Made by a program: the position numbers and the translations under genes. Under the pieces are notes generated by a model, which made no database searches, was not told the DNA's origin, and was given only the letters and a program-made list of their open reading frames with translations. From Sympetrum striolatum (Eukaryota > Arthropoda > Insecta > Odonata > Libellulidae), in contig OX388345.1 of NCBI GenBank assembly GCA_947579665.1, positions 31,215,849-31,279,848 of the forward strand: a stretch of 64,000 nucleotides of DNA. Reading direction: 5' to 3'. Of the stretch, positions 1 through 12,729 are shown piece by piece; within the stretch, counting starts at the first letter, position 1; each line of letters starts with the position of its first letter.

Positions 1-927
1 AGTAAGTTTATCATGATGTGAATATCCAAATTAAATTCAATCCAAGCTACGCTGTTACGAAGACTTTTATATTCGTTCATACGCTATTACCTCGGGAGTG
101 ACTACCATCGTTATTGCTATTGCATTTATCCATATTCTTTCGCTGCTACTTTCCAAAATATTTTATGTTTCTCACTTTTCCTCTTTTCAAATTTATTAAT
201 CATTAATTTCAAACTAACTTTCAGCAATTGTTTTGGAACTTTTGGGTAAAAGAATGATAATGTAACGGGTGTAAAATCAAGACCAACCTACCAATATCTG
301 CGATATGTTAAAGTAAATACATCTATATAGGAACGACGGGATGGCTGAGCAACTTTACATTCCTAGTTGTTCCTGCACGTCCCAAGGAGAAACAGAAATG
401 AAAAATAACTACATGAGTGGGACTTCTTGACCGAAAAGTAGGAGATTTGAATTCGTGTTCCAGCCATGCAGGTATTTTTCACCTCTGCTTCTCTTCTTGG
501 GTTCCTAGCCAAAGTGGCTATCTGTGCTTTGTTTAATACCCTTCCCTCATCCTTGTTCCTGGACGACTTTATTACAACTTTTCAATGATTTGAAGGCTTT
601 CCACTGCTCTAGATTTTGTATTTATAAATTTTGCTGTGCGTTAAATACCCCTATTTTTTCAGTAATTCACACCGACTTAATATAATTGTCTCTCCCTAAT
701 TCCCTCCCTAACTCTGTCGTGATAAAAATATCTGCCCAAAAGGAAATATAAAGTTAAAACAGGATGATTGGCTGATATGCCCATGTAATAAATGTAGTTA
801 GTGAATAAATTCAATCCAATATAATTTCAGCCCATTATACTGTCTGCTAGTTTTCTCCCTTTTGAATTGTTCTTTTGATTATTCATTGTTTCATTACATA
901 AAAGTAACTGTCTATTAGAGGCCAAAA
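1..927. other. Anonymous AT-rich DNA, no gene seen
   Basis: No open frame of note on either strand and no recognised family. Around 440-475 the plus strand has a weak resemblance to the B-box half of the tRNA-headed SINEs seen elsewhere in the window (GAATTCGTGTTCC next to AGGAGATTT), but the match is too degraded to call. Confidence 0.5.
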
Positions 928-1085
928 AATCTGGATTCTCTCTCAAATTATATCAATTTGTCTATTATTGTCCATACTCTTAAATTACCCATGCCTAGTC
1001 GTTAACAATCTGGATTCTCTATCAAATTATATCAATTTGTCTATGATTGTCCATACTCTTGAATTACCCATGCCTAGTCATTGAC
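928..1085. repeat. Two-copy tandem repeat, period 79 bp
   Basis: The unit beginning AATCTGGATTCTCT at 928 is repeated at 1007 with only a handful of substitutions; both copies run through CCATACTCTT and CCCATGCCTAGTC. The second copy fades at about 1085. This is direct reading of the sequence. The unit has no coding content and no recognised family. Confidence 0.9.
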
Positions 1086-1428
1086 AACGTAAGATGTATT
1101 TCTCATTTCATCCCCGAACGCTATCCTCTTGTTCGCGGATTCCCCGACGACCGGTATATTTTCCTTCGACGATTTATTTGTGAACACTTTGAAAAGGAAT
1201 GAGCCCCTGGAAGAGATTTACTGCCCTCAGTCTCTCCTCCGCTTGATGCGTTTATCTGTCCAATTATCTCTTCGCTCACCCCTTCCACTCTATCCATATT
1301 CCTCATCTCTTTCTTTTGCGATCCATTTCTTCCACAGCGTCCCCACTCGAATTCGAATGATCAGAGAGGAATCTTTTTTATTACGCATACGACGAATCAA
1401 GTATTCATGAAGTATACGTCGTTGGATC
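1086..1428. other. Short overlapping frames, no gene recognised
   Basis: Frames of 60-95 codons overlap on both strands, but none has a recognisable domain, convincing start context or consistent splice sites. Base composition is less AT-rich than the flanks, which is enough to explain the open frames. Confidence 0.4.
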
Positions 1429-1560
1429 GTGTTCCTCTTTCTCCCATCTCCATCCCTCCCTCCCCCCTCTCTCCATATACATCTTTCCCCTCCTTCCCAT
1501 CCACTCCTTTTCCTCCTTGGTTGCATCCTTCTACTCCGAATTCAAGGATCACCCCCCAAC
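1429..1560. repeat. Pyrimidine-rich low-complexity tract
   Basis: The plus strand is dominated by C and T (TCCATCCCTCCCTCCCCCCT and similar). The 113-codon minus-strand frame across it is Gly/Glu-rich only because it reads the purine complement, so it is treated as a shadow of the tract, not a gene. Confidence 0.7.
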
Positions 1561-3849
1561 CCTCTTGACCGGACCCTCCCGCATTTTCTTTATATTCCGC
1601 TGGCGGTGCCTTCCAAATTATAACATGTTCTTGTATTGCGTGGCGTGTTATGAGTTTTTCCTCGACAGTAAAACATCCTCCTAAAGTCGCGGCAAAAAAA
1701 TCGAGAGGAATCCTTAATCGCTTTGACGGGGCACGCACCTGCGTCGGACGGGAGACTTTTCGTAGCTCTTTGATAAATTGGACTTCAAGTTTTTCACTCT
1801 CTCGGCTCGGAAGGAGCGAGAGAGGATTTTATTGAGCTTCCTCGCCTCTAAATTTTGAACAAAAACCGCTCGTCCGCCTTAAAAATAATGACTTTTACGA
1901 GAATTTTTACGGTTCGCTCGAAAGATAATAGAGCGCTTATCGATGATTACTATAATAAAGTATGGCGGCAAGAGGGAATACAACCATGCTTGCTTTCTCA
2001 ATTTTCCACTCTTCTCTCCACGTATATTTCTGAAATTAAGAGTTTAAGGTAGACGTGAGTGAACCGTTCTGAAATGAGATCACCAATGTAGCATCAAGAA
2101 TATGTAAACATTTTTTAACTCGTATTTGTTAATAAATTCATATTATTTCCTGCACGTGACACTAATTATATTTGTTTAGACGCGAAATGAGCTTCGAGTT
2201 AGATAATGACATAATGGCCGGAGGAAATCTTCATAATAAACCGTATACCTGAGTTGTTATCAATTTTTTCATTTTTTCTTTTTTTTATTGACTCGATGAA
2301 TCGTTGTATCATTATACTTCTCAGTGATTCATCATCATTCTCGTGAAGTCATCAATAAGAGCTATACATGTATGATTTTTGTAGTTGTGACTATGTGATG
2401 CGGAAAATAATTTCAGAAAACGATTCAGAAAACGATATTCATCAATAATTTCAATTTGTTTCTTTATTCCTTTCCAACATACTAATAAAACAAGGCATCG
2501 CGATTTCAAGAGCACGTTCCTCTATTTACGAAAGTAAGTCTTCCATTTGAAGCCATTCTACTAGGAAATATTTCTACCAGTTAATCCGTCTTAATTCTTG
2601 TTCTTCACGATCATCTTTGGCTTGAGGCAGGAAAATAGTAGCTGGATATTAAAGGTTTTCAACCTTTATTTATCACTTTATAAATTAATAATTACGATTG
2701 TACTAAGTTAGAACGCTCAAGAAGCTGTCCCACTAGTATTACTTGAGTCATGAATGATTTGGTGATGAAATGTAATAACCAAGATTTCCTAGATTCATTT
2801 CTGTACGTGTATTAAATCACCAAATATATCAAATTAATATAAAGATTATCTTTTATTATTTAATCGTAATTTCTAAAATTAAATAACTAAAATTTACAAT
2901 TATAAATTGTTCAATGCGATATTTAGAAAGGACACCTTGTCTATATTTTGTATATTACTTAAAAACTTGGTAATTTGAGATTTTTTTTACAATAACTGTT
3001 ATATTAAATTCTATATTCCTAAGTCTATATTGACTCATGGTCAGATTCCGAGTTTATATGCTGCTTCGTGCCTGAAGAAAGACATTGCTTTGATCCCTGA
3101 TTATAGGTTTCCGGTTTCTTTAGAGGGAAGAAATAATACACGTACGAAGCGAAAAGAAATGAAAATACAGCGAGAAGGCATAAATGTCGACGCCCAGCTG
3201 CGATGAGCTGGGCTGGTAATATAGTTTCTTTTTAAAGGAAATAAATAACAATGAAAAAGGACAAAAAATATATAGAACTGATTTTGGAAGCTCACTGGAA
3301 ATTTCAAATGTTATAAGCAAAACAAATTATTGTAAAGTATTTCTTCATCTCTGCAATCAGCCTAGTGAGAAGCCTTCCTCATTAGTTTCACTTGTAACTG
3401 TAGAACAGTACAACTGTGAGGGAACAGTCGAGAGAAGAATGGCCATACATCTTCCGATTCCCTCCAGGTTTCATAACCGGTCCCACTCCGATGGGCGTGA
3501 AGGACTTTAAATGATGACAAGAGGACGTCTTCGAGTCTAAGGCGTGAAAGAATCGAATCCACAGCCCATGCTCACATATAGGCCATCCGTCCTCAAGACA
3601 TGACGACGCCGTTCCTTTCAAATGCAAATGCCCACGGGAAAAAGGAGATTGTCACGGATGAATTGTTTCAAAAGTAGATGGATTGGAAGTCGCTACATCA
3701 TCGCAGGCCTCACTTTCGCCTCTGAAAGGTGTTTCCTTCGGTAGCGCTGCGGACGATCTTCCCTCTACCAGTTCCACGCAACACTGGAGGAGGAACTGCA
3801 AACAGCAACAGGTGCATCGCATTCATAGCCAGAAGAAAGTGAGAGACAT
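1561..3849. other. Anonymous DNA, no gene seen
   Basis: Several frames of 60-80 codons occur, none with recognisable protein features. T-rich stretches near 2260-2290 are low complexity. A small inverted repeat sits near 3190-3215 (CCAGCTGCGATGAGCTGG). Nothing else could be assigned. Confidence 0.45.
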
Positions 3850-3864
3850 AGGGCGGATGCACAC

Positions 3865-4046
3865 ATTTGAATGATTATTTCCCAAGTGACAATAACCAAT
3901 AACCCATAAAAGAGAATTATACATTCCTGAAGAAGCCAACAGCTTTGGCGAAACGTCTTCAAACGAGAAGATGTCCGCGATTGATCCTCGGCCATGGAGT
4001 ATCTCTGTTTTCTGTTTGGAATCGATTGGGATAATTCAAAAATGAA
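3865..4046 (+). repeat. Hammerhead-like module, decayed inverted-repeat flanks
   Basis: At 3927-3954 the plus strand reads CTGAAGA, then a 5-bp stem (GCCAA/TTGGC around CAGCT), then GAAAC. This matches the core order CUGANGA - stem II - GAAA of a hammerhead ribozyme except for one extra A before the stem. Weak inverted-repeat arms may survive at 3865-3885 (CATTTGAATGATTATTTCCC) and 4028-4046. Similar modules occur at 15870, 16142 (minus), 23711, 26553 and 43139. Self-cleavage is not shown; the other catalytic half (stem III/I strands with the cleavage site) was not identified. Confidence 0.45.
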
Positions 4047-7000
4047 TACCGAGAAAATGTAGATATATAGAGATAAATAATTCCTTCGTAGTATTGTTCA
4101 TATAAGCACTGTATTTTCTGATGACAAGTTAAGATTTCCCTCAATATTTCCTTCTATATGAATCTACTTATAATTTATCTAGTTGTGATATCGCTTAGGG
4201 ACTAATTAATATATACTTTTGAGACAAAATGAAATGTTTCATCCAATGTTTAACAATAATTTCTTGCGATTTTATCAAAATGAGTATTTCTGATAGTTTC
4301 GCTCGAGGAAACGTGATAGTCGTTATTTATCAAAATACCTTTACTATATGCCTATTACTAGAAAGTAAAATAAGTTCTACATTAAAGCTTACTTCACTTT
4401 CTAGCTTTGAATTATAAAAGGGGAAATTTTTTCTTCTTCAATATCAATCAACTTTAATAATAAAAGCTGGAAAATAGCGCTCTTTACCTCATTTGAACAT
4501 GCCTTTGTTTTCGTGAAGATAATGAAATAATAAAATAAAGGGGATCAAATTACAGCATTCAAATAAGGAAATTTATGTCTTTCGAGGAAGGTTTTGGGTT
4601 TAGCCGTTCGTCGTTATAATCTCTGATAAAAGATATCTTTTACCCGACTGTAAAACAATGTCTTCAGGGGATTCAGAACCAGGTCAAGCTAGAAATGAAT
4701 CTAAAGGACTTCTACCCTAAACAAATAGCGTTTTGATTACTAGTATTTACCCAGTCCGAGTCATATTATCCTTTACATATCTCCAGTATATAGGCTATCA
4801 AATAAGAATACTACTGTTCTAGTTTTTGTTTTGTGCACTGTTTTTACAGTGATATGAGATGACTTTGACGTTGGCTAAGAAAAATATGCTTATAAAGGTT
4901 CATTGCTTTCTAAGAGCATATTTCAGAAGAGAAATCCCCTTTCACTACTCCCCCTTCTTTCATTTCTTTCATCTGAATTGGCTTTTTCCATTCGTGTACT
5001 TTCGTGTAGTTCTTGTTTTCCGTTTAGTATTCTTATTTAAATTGGTATTTCGCTTCTTTCGAGTGTTTCTAGTATTCAGTGTATAGACGGTGGAAAAACA
5101 GAGAGGCAATAATAGTGATTACAGAACTATTTTAAATTTAATAGAACGAGGTGAGATAGGGTATCTTATTGAGGATAACTTAATTAAATCATAATAGTAG
5201 ATTATTCCTCTTATATAGTGAATTTACATTTAAAAAAGTATTTCAGAAATGTATAAGGTACAAGAGTAGCACGGAAGTATTGAATAATAGTTTTTTAATC
5301 TCCTACTTTTCAATCTAACCGGTTAATCCATATATGGAAGAACACTATGGCTGGCATAAGCTATAGCTGGAATAAACTATATATAACTATATACTTTAAA
5401 ATAAAAGAAGATTTTACCGGTAAACCGGTAAACATCTGCAATTCCAAGAAACAATTCAAAGCACTAAGCAGCTGTGTGGCAGCATCAGTTAATCTAATAG
5501 AAATTACAACTGATGCAGGAGTTTTAATCTATTTTCACTAAAGATTCTTAAATTGCTGTTACCATGAAAAATTGTTATAAAACATGTTTGTGAGTTTAAC
5601 GGCTTTTCGATAGGACCTGAAAATGTTTTCATAGTAAAAGGAACTTTTGCCATTTTGATTTCAAGTTACGTTTCTCTAATACTTCTGCATCTGCCTTAGA
5701 TGAATGACTAATGCCAATACCCGCGTAATCAATGATAATGCATTTTATTGCTTATGATTACATTATTATGCTATTAGGAGTAATAGTACTCCATTGAAAG
5801 TAGAAAAGATAAAGACGGTACATGGCATGAGGAGGGCTCATAATCTATCCACGAAACGGTTTTATAGATGTATTAGAGCTTGTACTTATTTCTGACTGCG
5901 TACAAACGATTGGATGTGGATATCCTTCGTTTCAATGTACTCCGTCCCATTAGTTTCTCCTCTCTTATCGTGATGAATATGATATTGCGAAATAGAATGT
6001 TTCAGTAGACACAAGTGATTGAGAATGGTGCATCCACAGAAGGTCACGCATAGCATCGGGAAGGAAGTGACTAGTTACTCGCTACTATGACTGCAATGGT
6101 AGTTAAGAAAGAAAATCTTGCATAATAAGGTAACAGCAGGACTTTATCGCAAATTATTAATTCTTTACTAAATCTAACTTCGATTGTATATACCAATATA
6201 ACATAATGCCAATAAAATAATACATATAGAAAATAATATTTAAAAAAAATATAAACAAATATATAATCTTACAAAACTGTATACATTATGATTAACATTC
6301 TAACAAAAGAGCATCTTTTACTGTATAATAAACAAGTTATATGACAAACAGATTGCATATAGAATTTTAAAAATGACGCAATAGTTAAATGCAATTTTTA
6401 AAAAATAAACATTATAGGTCCTGCTAAGCCTAAAATGGCTTGTCAGCAGGTGCCTTTTAAACAAAGAAGTAATAACTAACACAAATATTAAAATCATACA
6501 TGTCAACACAATAAAATATTATTTAAAAAAGCTATTTTTACATGATGTTGCAAATTTTAGAAAATATTTTAATTTGATAAATAAATTTATACATTATATA
6601 TAAATTTAATTTATAAATGCACATGTTATGATCAAAATACATTTATATTTCGATAGCATAAATCATATTTAAATTTATATATAAAGTCGATATAATTTTT
6701 AATTATATTTTTAATATTTGTAGTAGTTTTACAACCTAAGTAAATAGTTTATTCAGTAAGTAGTTTTATATTATATTATATAAATACATAGTTAATAATT
6801 TATAAAATTATATAATATGAAATAATATATGATAAATACAATAGCAATAAAAATATTTAATCACCGACCAGGTTCCTTAATCTCTGGTTATGTTTTTCCG
6901 CCACGAAATCATAATTTTTAAATGATTAAAACGATAATATAATACCGGCGAAATGAATTTGAAAACGAATGGCGTCGACCAGCTTCAATGAAACCTCAAA

Positions 7001-7900
7001 GTTCATTTTAAGCCGAGATGAAAGGATGATGATTTAATGAGATACGAGGAGCTAAGTCTGCATAATTATCGATCTTCTGTCCGTTTCATGCTCGTGAATG
7101 AAGAAACGGTTGAGGATTAATGTCCACTTTCCTGTGAGATCAAACAGCTATCGTTAGTTTCCTTTTGGAGGATTGAGATTACGCGGATGGGCTGTAATTC
7201 GATTTGCGTCAATGACGCCGCCCACTTCCCAACAAAGTGTCATCTTGCCTCCGAATACGTTTCATCGCCCTCTCCCAAAGGATTAATGAGGAAGAACCTG
7301 TCACACAAAGGGATGGGTGATTACAGCCTACAAAAGCCATTTCATACTGTTGAGTAATATGCAGAAAAATTAATTCCATTGATAATATTATCTTATTGAA
7401 TATTACAGCGGTCCATATTGTATCGATAATACCAATAAATAAAGGGACGCAATAATGATATATTTAACGTAACATTTAAAATATTAAATTTTATCGAAAA
7501 ATAGATAAAAATGCTAGTCTATTCAATCTATCCTAGTGTTGAGATGAATCTAAAAACTTCCTGTAAAACAATATAATGTAAGATAAATGTGTACAAAAAA
7601 CATCCATATTTCTATACACTTAAAATGCAGTGGCTAAGACATTTGCAATAGCTAATCCTACCCATTAATATAATGGACATAACTAGTAGAGTATATGGTT
7701 GCACTATTTTCATTTTTCTTAACGCAATTTTGATATAATTGCTTGAGTTAACTGATATATTAACTGTATCCGAAAATCATTTAATCTAAGAATATGTAAA
7801 ATACTATTGAGTTACTAATATCAAGGAAGATATTACAAATCTTTTCCGTTTAAATGATATTTTAAGTATATCCTATCCAATATCCGAGCGAGTAACATTT
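4047..7900. other. AT-rich anonymous DNA
   Basis: No gene or recognised repeat. The section 6180-6860 is extremely AT-rich, with runs of TATA/AAATTT words. At 5826-5860 a sequence GAGGA...CGAAACGG loosely resembles the hammerhead-like modules but lacks the CTGA start. Confidence 0.5.
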
Positions 7901-7904
7901 AGTT

Positions 7905-8075
7905 TAAGTATTCCCAGGAACGAATCCTAATGGGCACAGACGGCAAAATTACCTGGGCGATGGAAACACTTTTATCTAGGTTGTACAAGAAGTGAAATTT
8001 ATTGAAAATACTGGAACTTGAACCCATGTCTCCCACTTGCCGGGCGGGTATTTTAACCAATAAATTGTTTTTCCT
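7905..8075 (-). repeat. tRNA-headed SINE remnant (family C), minus strand
   Basis: Read on the minus strand, 8075 to 8010 looks like the right half of a tRNA head: GGTTAAAATACCCGCCCGG, then AAGTGGGAGAC, then a B-box-like GGTTCAAGTTCC (plus 8013-8024). The body continues to about 7905. The same order (aataCCCGCCC..., then a B box) occurs at about 13490 (plus strand) and, more degraded, at 25460 (minus). Family membership is inferred from these matches. No target duplication was determined. Confidence 0.6.
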
Positions 8076-8214
8076 ATTCATCTTAATGTTTACGAAATAA
8101 TATTTTCAGATCGCCCTCCTTTTCACACCTGTAGATGTTTTTGTATTGCTGAGCATTCCTTTCGGACTGATTAGTATTAGCACAGATTTCTCTCCTGTAC
8201 TTCACGATAAGGTT

Positions 8215-8299
8215 ATAATGAAGAAGAACAATTTGTACTTTTTCCACAGTATTTTGATTAAATACTGAGGAAAAAGTACAAATTGTTCATCTTCATCAT
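8215..8299. repeat. Near-perfect palindrome, 40-bp arms
   Basis: Arms 8215-8254 and 8260-8299 match as inverted repeats at 37 of 40 positions around a 5-base loop. The core is GTACTTTTTCCACAGTATTT against its complement. Related palindromes with the same TTTTTCCACA core lie at 60246-60320 and 60451-60550, so this is a dispersed foldback family. A transcript would form a long hairpin. Confidence 0.9.
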
Positions 8300-10964
8300 G
8301 ACGTATTTCCGCAAGACATCGCCAGAGACTGTGGATTTTATTCACGATAAGGAATAGGAAATTAGCGGAATGGAACCACCGAAGAAAATCAATGTGACAA
8401 AAAACACTAGTAAACTAAAATACGTAAAACAAAAAAGGTTCGTTATTGTTCGATATACCCAAAAGGCCTGAACTTTACCTTTTATCAAAAAGAAATACTC
8501 TGAATTGCCTCCTAGCCAATCAGACGAGTCACGTAAATGACTAATAGGCATCTAAACGTTGGGCCGCGGTTAAATATTATTGTAAAATGGTTTAGAGTTA
8601 GCGATTAGTTAGTCTAACGGCCTTTCGTTCTATTTTCACATCACTTTCTTAATATTAAGTGAAAGGTGACAGTTCGATCTCAGGAAAAAACAACGGCGGA
8701 TTAGCGGCATATTTTAATTTCAACACGATTTAGTTCGTTCTTCCTTCCACTGTTTCCTCGAAGTGCGATTGTTGGTATTGCTATTTCATCATAATTATGC
8801 TTCAGTGTGACTTCTTGAATTCCTAGCAGATGGTATTCCCTTTTTAAAAGGTGAAATAAAATTATTTCATTATAGCTCTGATATTGCTCTCCTGAAAGAT
8901 GACATTCAGTAGTTATGTGGTTATGAGTTTGTAATCAACATCTTGCCTCTTACGCATTATCATTATTAAAAATATTCTGCTCCATAGATAGTTTCAAACG
9001 GGTAAATTTATCAGGAGTTATGATAGACGGGAAGTGCACTCCTTTGATATTTATAGTTTCCGCTTTGTAATATGATAACAATCAGACGCAATAAGTAATA
9101 ATAGCATGGTTGATCATGGAACGGGTAATGGCAAGACTGTTAAACATATTTTTATGAGTTCTCTCATTGATATTGACCGTCTGTTTTATTGGTGTTATCT
9201 AGTCTCTAGAGAGAAAAGTAAAAATCATGAATATTTGGTTGCTTCCTTTAAAAAGGGATGTTTAAGCGTGGTAACAGCCAAATATTAATTGTTCACCCCA
9301 TGGTTTACATTATCTTTTATGGCCACAACCTCTAAGTCGCAGGTGATCATCGCGAATTCTATACATTATAAATAATAAGTAATGTGAAAACTATCAGCCA
9401 TCTTAGATTCTTAATTGATATTCGTAGAAATTACGTAGTGTTAGAGACAAAATTGTACATATTTATTTGTATCATACCCTATAATAATTTCCTTAAGTAA
9501 AGATAGATGCCATGGCAAGCTATTCTTTCACCCTCCCTTGCCCCTCAAATTTCTTGCGCGACCCATATTGGGGTCGCAGTACTATTGTTGGTAATCCTTT
9601 ATCAAGCGTATATTCCGGAGGTGTTACTAACCAACGTCTTCATTCTCGTATGCAGAGTAAGACTACAAATAAAATGAATGCTGATTTCTTCGATGACACC
9701 ATAACATTCTATTATTTTTCCCCGACGTTTTTTATTCATAAATAAAGCAGTTTTAAAATTCTATTTTGGGAAGCTCCAGTTGAGGTTCATCAATGGTTTG
9801 ACTGGTTATTGACACCGTCAACAGCTTGGGTCATTCGCTTCGGATCACTCCAGTTCTCCGAGATTGATGAACTTGAGTTCGGAGGCGAGAGAGGATCAAT
9901 GTGATATTTTGAAATAATTTAGACTGAGGTAATGGTTGACCCACTTTCTACGATATATTACCCAATAACAGGACGTCAACAGAGGAGTATGTGGAATGGG
10001 GAACTGAAACGCCTTCAAAGAGAAAGAGAAATAAAGCACCACAGCATGAGAAAAGCTATGAAAATATTTAATTTTACATAATTTAATAGTTATTTATGTA
10101 TCGGTACTCTACATCCATTTCCCAGAGGATATAGGTAGTATATAGGACTCTTTCTCTCTGAGATCTTGTAATAACTTCTCTAAGCATTATATCATTTACT
10201 TAATCTTGTTGCATTAATCCAATCCGGATGTGACGTCATATTTCTTGAGTGCATATTGAAAATGGGACATTTTAAATATAAATAAAGAAATAATAAACTA
10301 TCGCTACAATCAAGATTTTGGAATCAGCTCAAACAAAGGCGAAAGACATACTACCATATTCATTGTGTGTCACCATCATAAGTGATAATACCCAAGAAAT
10401 GTGAGGAAAATGCTATGCTTTACCTGTTCAATTTTGGACAATGACAACCAGTTTGAAACTTCCAGAGTAACAACTTAAATATATTTCAACGTTTTATGAT
10501 GGCAACTGTTAATACTGCGTTAAAATATCCTTCTTTGATTGTTTCACTTTCGTTAGTTAGTTTAGAAGTTAGCATTCGTTAACTTCTTCCTCATTTTCAC
10601 CCTGTCTTAAAATATTGTGTTGAAATTAATCAATCTTAACCAGCTCCCAATAAAGTGGAAGGCTCGAAAAAGGTCGTCAAAATCGGCCAAAGAGTCCAAA
10701 ATGTCTTCTTTGTAACCCCGGAAAATACTGAAATTACTAAGAGGTGAGAAAACTCTATTAACTACCAGAATATACATGTTCTTCAAAAAACTCCTCGTGC
10801 TTTACGGTTTTTTGTGGTTTAAAATGGTTTTTTACTCTCTTTGGTACATATTCCTCAAATGATTTTCTGTGAATTTAAATAAATCATAATCTATCGATTC
10901 AGCCGAGATGTTGTGGAGAGACATACTTGAAATAGATTAATGTATCTGAGAACGATTTATTTAA
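8300..10964. other. Anonymous DNA, no gene seen
   Basis: No recognisable gene. A small hairpin GCGACCC-N5-GGGTCGC is at about 9558-9577 inside a less AT-rich stretch (9500-9650), possibly an old transposon fragment, not assigned. Confidence 0.45.
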
Positions 10965-11131
10965 TATAGTTGGGTCATTCCATGCCAATTTGACAAGGTG
11001 ATGTCCCTTGAGGTAACCGATTTTGACCTAATTTGGAAGATCGCTTTAATTTGTTCTAAAAATAAAACCTCCAAGCCGTTTTGTAACGCAATTGTTTACG
11101 AAATATTGAAATGTTTAAAAATTGTAATTTT

Positions 11132-11163
11132 ACAACAGCTATATATCTCTATATAGCTGTTGT
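11132..11163. repeat. Perfect 14-bp hairpin
   Basis: ACAACAGCTATATA (11132-11145) and its exact reverse complement (11150-11163) are separated by TCTC. It lies about 150 bp after a TGGGTCATTCCATGCCAATT block, but no known element was identified. Confidence 0.7.
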
Positions 11164-11672
11164 TGTTATAATAATAGTTGCTTTCTTCTGACAACTAAAC
11201 ATATTATAAGCAAAATCAAAGAGTACTACAAAAGTAAACATCAAAACACCTATTTAGCCTACAAAAATTGGAACACGTTTTCATTACTTAAAAGGAAAAC
11301 ATATTTTTTCGCTGAGTACTCTTTTATTAAATATTATAATTTGGTTTAATGGAACCTGTAATCTTGGCTTTTCTTTGCCTCTAATCCAAGTTCGATTAAA
11401 AAATATTAACCGCACCGAAATTGAAGGAGTCTCCTCAGTGGAAATAATCGTTATATGTTTTATAGCGAGGTGGAGAGGTAACAGTGATGACCTTTTTGAG
11501 GCTTTCTTTTTCATTTTTATTAGACCTAAATGCAGCGGAGTCCTTAATGTCTAGAGCTTTTCCCTCTTTCCCATCCATCGTGAAAGAAGACATGATGGTT
11601 CCTTTGCTTTGCTTCTTCTATTGGGAGATGTTAAATACTCAGGACTTATAAAATTGCAAGTGATGCTTGATA
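11164..11672. other. Anonymous DNA
   Basis: A 76-codon minus-strand frame (11284-11514) has no recognised motif. Nothing else assigned. Confidence 0.4.
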
Positions 11673-11894
11673 CTAACTGTCACAATTCATATTTACTATG
11701 CTCTTCAATACAGGTACCATACCAGCATCTAGTAGGCTTTCAACCACTTTCATGCCATCATTTTCCTCAAGAAAGTACTTTTCTGATAAGTTCCTTTTAT
11801 AATTGATTGCTTTCATGAGACAAAATACAACATTTGGAAATTGATTCATCCTCATATAGTTTAATGCTTGCATTATGCTCAAGGTTATGTTCAA
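11673..11894 (-). other. Unassigned 73-codon minus-strand frame, protein-like composition
   Basis: The minus-strand frame from ATG at 11894 to a stop at 11673 has a more protein-like composition than most short frames here, with a stretch ending EENDGMKVVESLLDAGMVPV that could form amphipathic helices. I do not recognise the family. After its stop, another frame continues on the same strand for about 40 codons (ending near 11550), as would happen in a decayed coding sequence with a frameshift. No clear splice acceptor or donor frames it. It could be an exon, a retro-copy fragment, or chance; chance remains the default. Confidence 0.15.
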
Positions 11895-12729
11895 CGGCAG
11901 ATATAGGTGTTAGAAATAACTATGTTTAGCTTATGCTGAAAAAGTTCAATCAGTCAATATTAATTGAATGATTACTTAAATAACTTAACTCTTATTTAAC
12001 TATCATCGCGTGAAATTCCGAAATCTTTCTAAAATAAATATACTACTGTGATGTAATCTCAATAGATAGGTAGTGTAAATTTTATGAATGGAATAAATGT
12101 TAGAGAGTTTATGACATAAGAATTGCTGCCTTAAATTTTATAGACTTTCCATGTATTGTAGAATCGTTGTCAAGAATGATTATAAAATTGGCATGGAGGG
12201 AAAGGGAAGGTGTTTTTCGCCGTAAAAAAATATAATAGTCCTCTCGCTTTAAGGTCAATATCGGTTAGATTCGATTGCAACCTCCTTCTATCAAGGTTAA
12301 GTTGAATGTTGTACAGGATATCATGAGTTCAAACGCAGAAATTCTATATAAAATAATTGTCATTCTGAATGTGAATTATGACGACCACGGCATGCGGCGC
12401 GGCTTCCAGGGGGACGTAGAAACTCATTGAAAAACACTTAGAGCAAAAAACTGAATAAGCCTTAGAGAATTAGGTTCCAATCTTCATACTCCTTAAGGTT
12501 TAGATTATAAGATGGAGTGAATATAGCTATAGTGCTCCCTAGCAACATTATGCCATTTTACGAGGGCGTATACAAACGAATCAAAAATCGTACTTCTTAT
12601 TGCCGCTCTCTCTCTCTTCCAGTCCATCTTTCTTTCCTCTGAAGAATATCTCCTCGCAATAGTATGTCACAACCGAGTTTACTCTTCAATAAACTCCGCT
12701 TCTTTTATTCCTCCACATCTGAAGCTACG
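11895..12729. other. Anonymous DNA
   Basis: No gene seen. A CT-rich run followed by CAG at about 12605-12621 (CTCTCTCTCTCTTCCAG) looks like a splice acceptor, but no open frame with coding character follows it. Confidence 0.4.

Noticed and set aside
1397..1738. 113-codon Gly/Glu-rich minus-strand frame
   Set aside because: It is the complement of a pyrimidine-rich low-complexity tract.
5826..5860. GAGGA...CGAAACGG resembling a hammerhead-like module
   Set aside because: Lacks the CTGA part of the core and any inverted-repeat arms.
9541..9600. GCGACCC/GGGTCGC hairpin resembling transposon ends
   Set aside because: Only 7-bp arms, no termini or target duplication, no second copy.
12600..12625. 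Splice-acceptor-like CTCTCTCTCTCTTCCAG
   Set aside because: No coding frame follows; such tracts arise by chance in pyrimidine-rich DNA.
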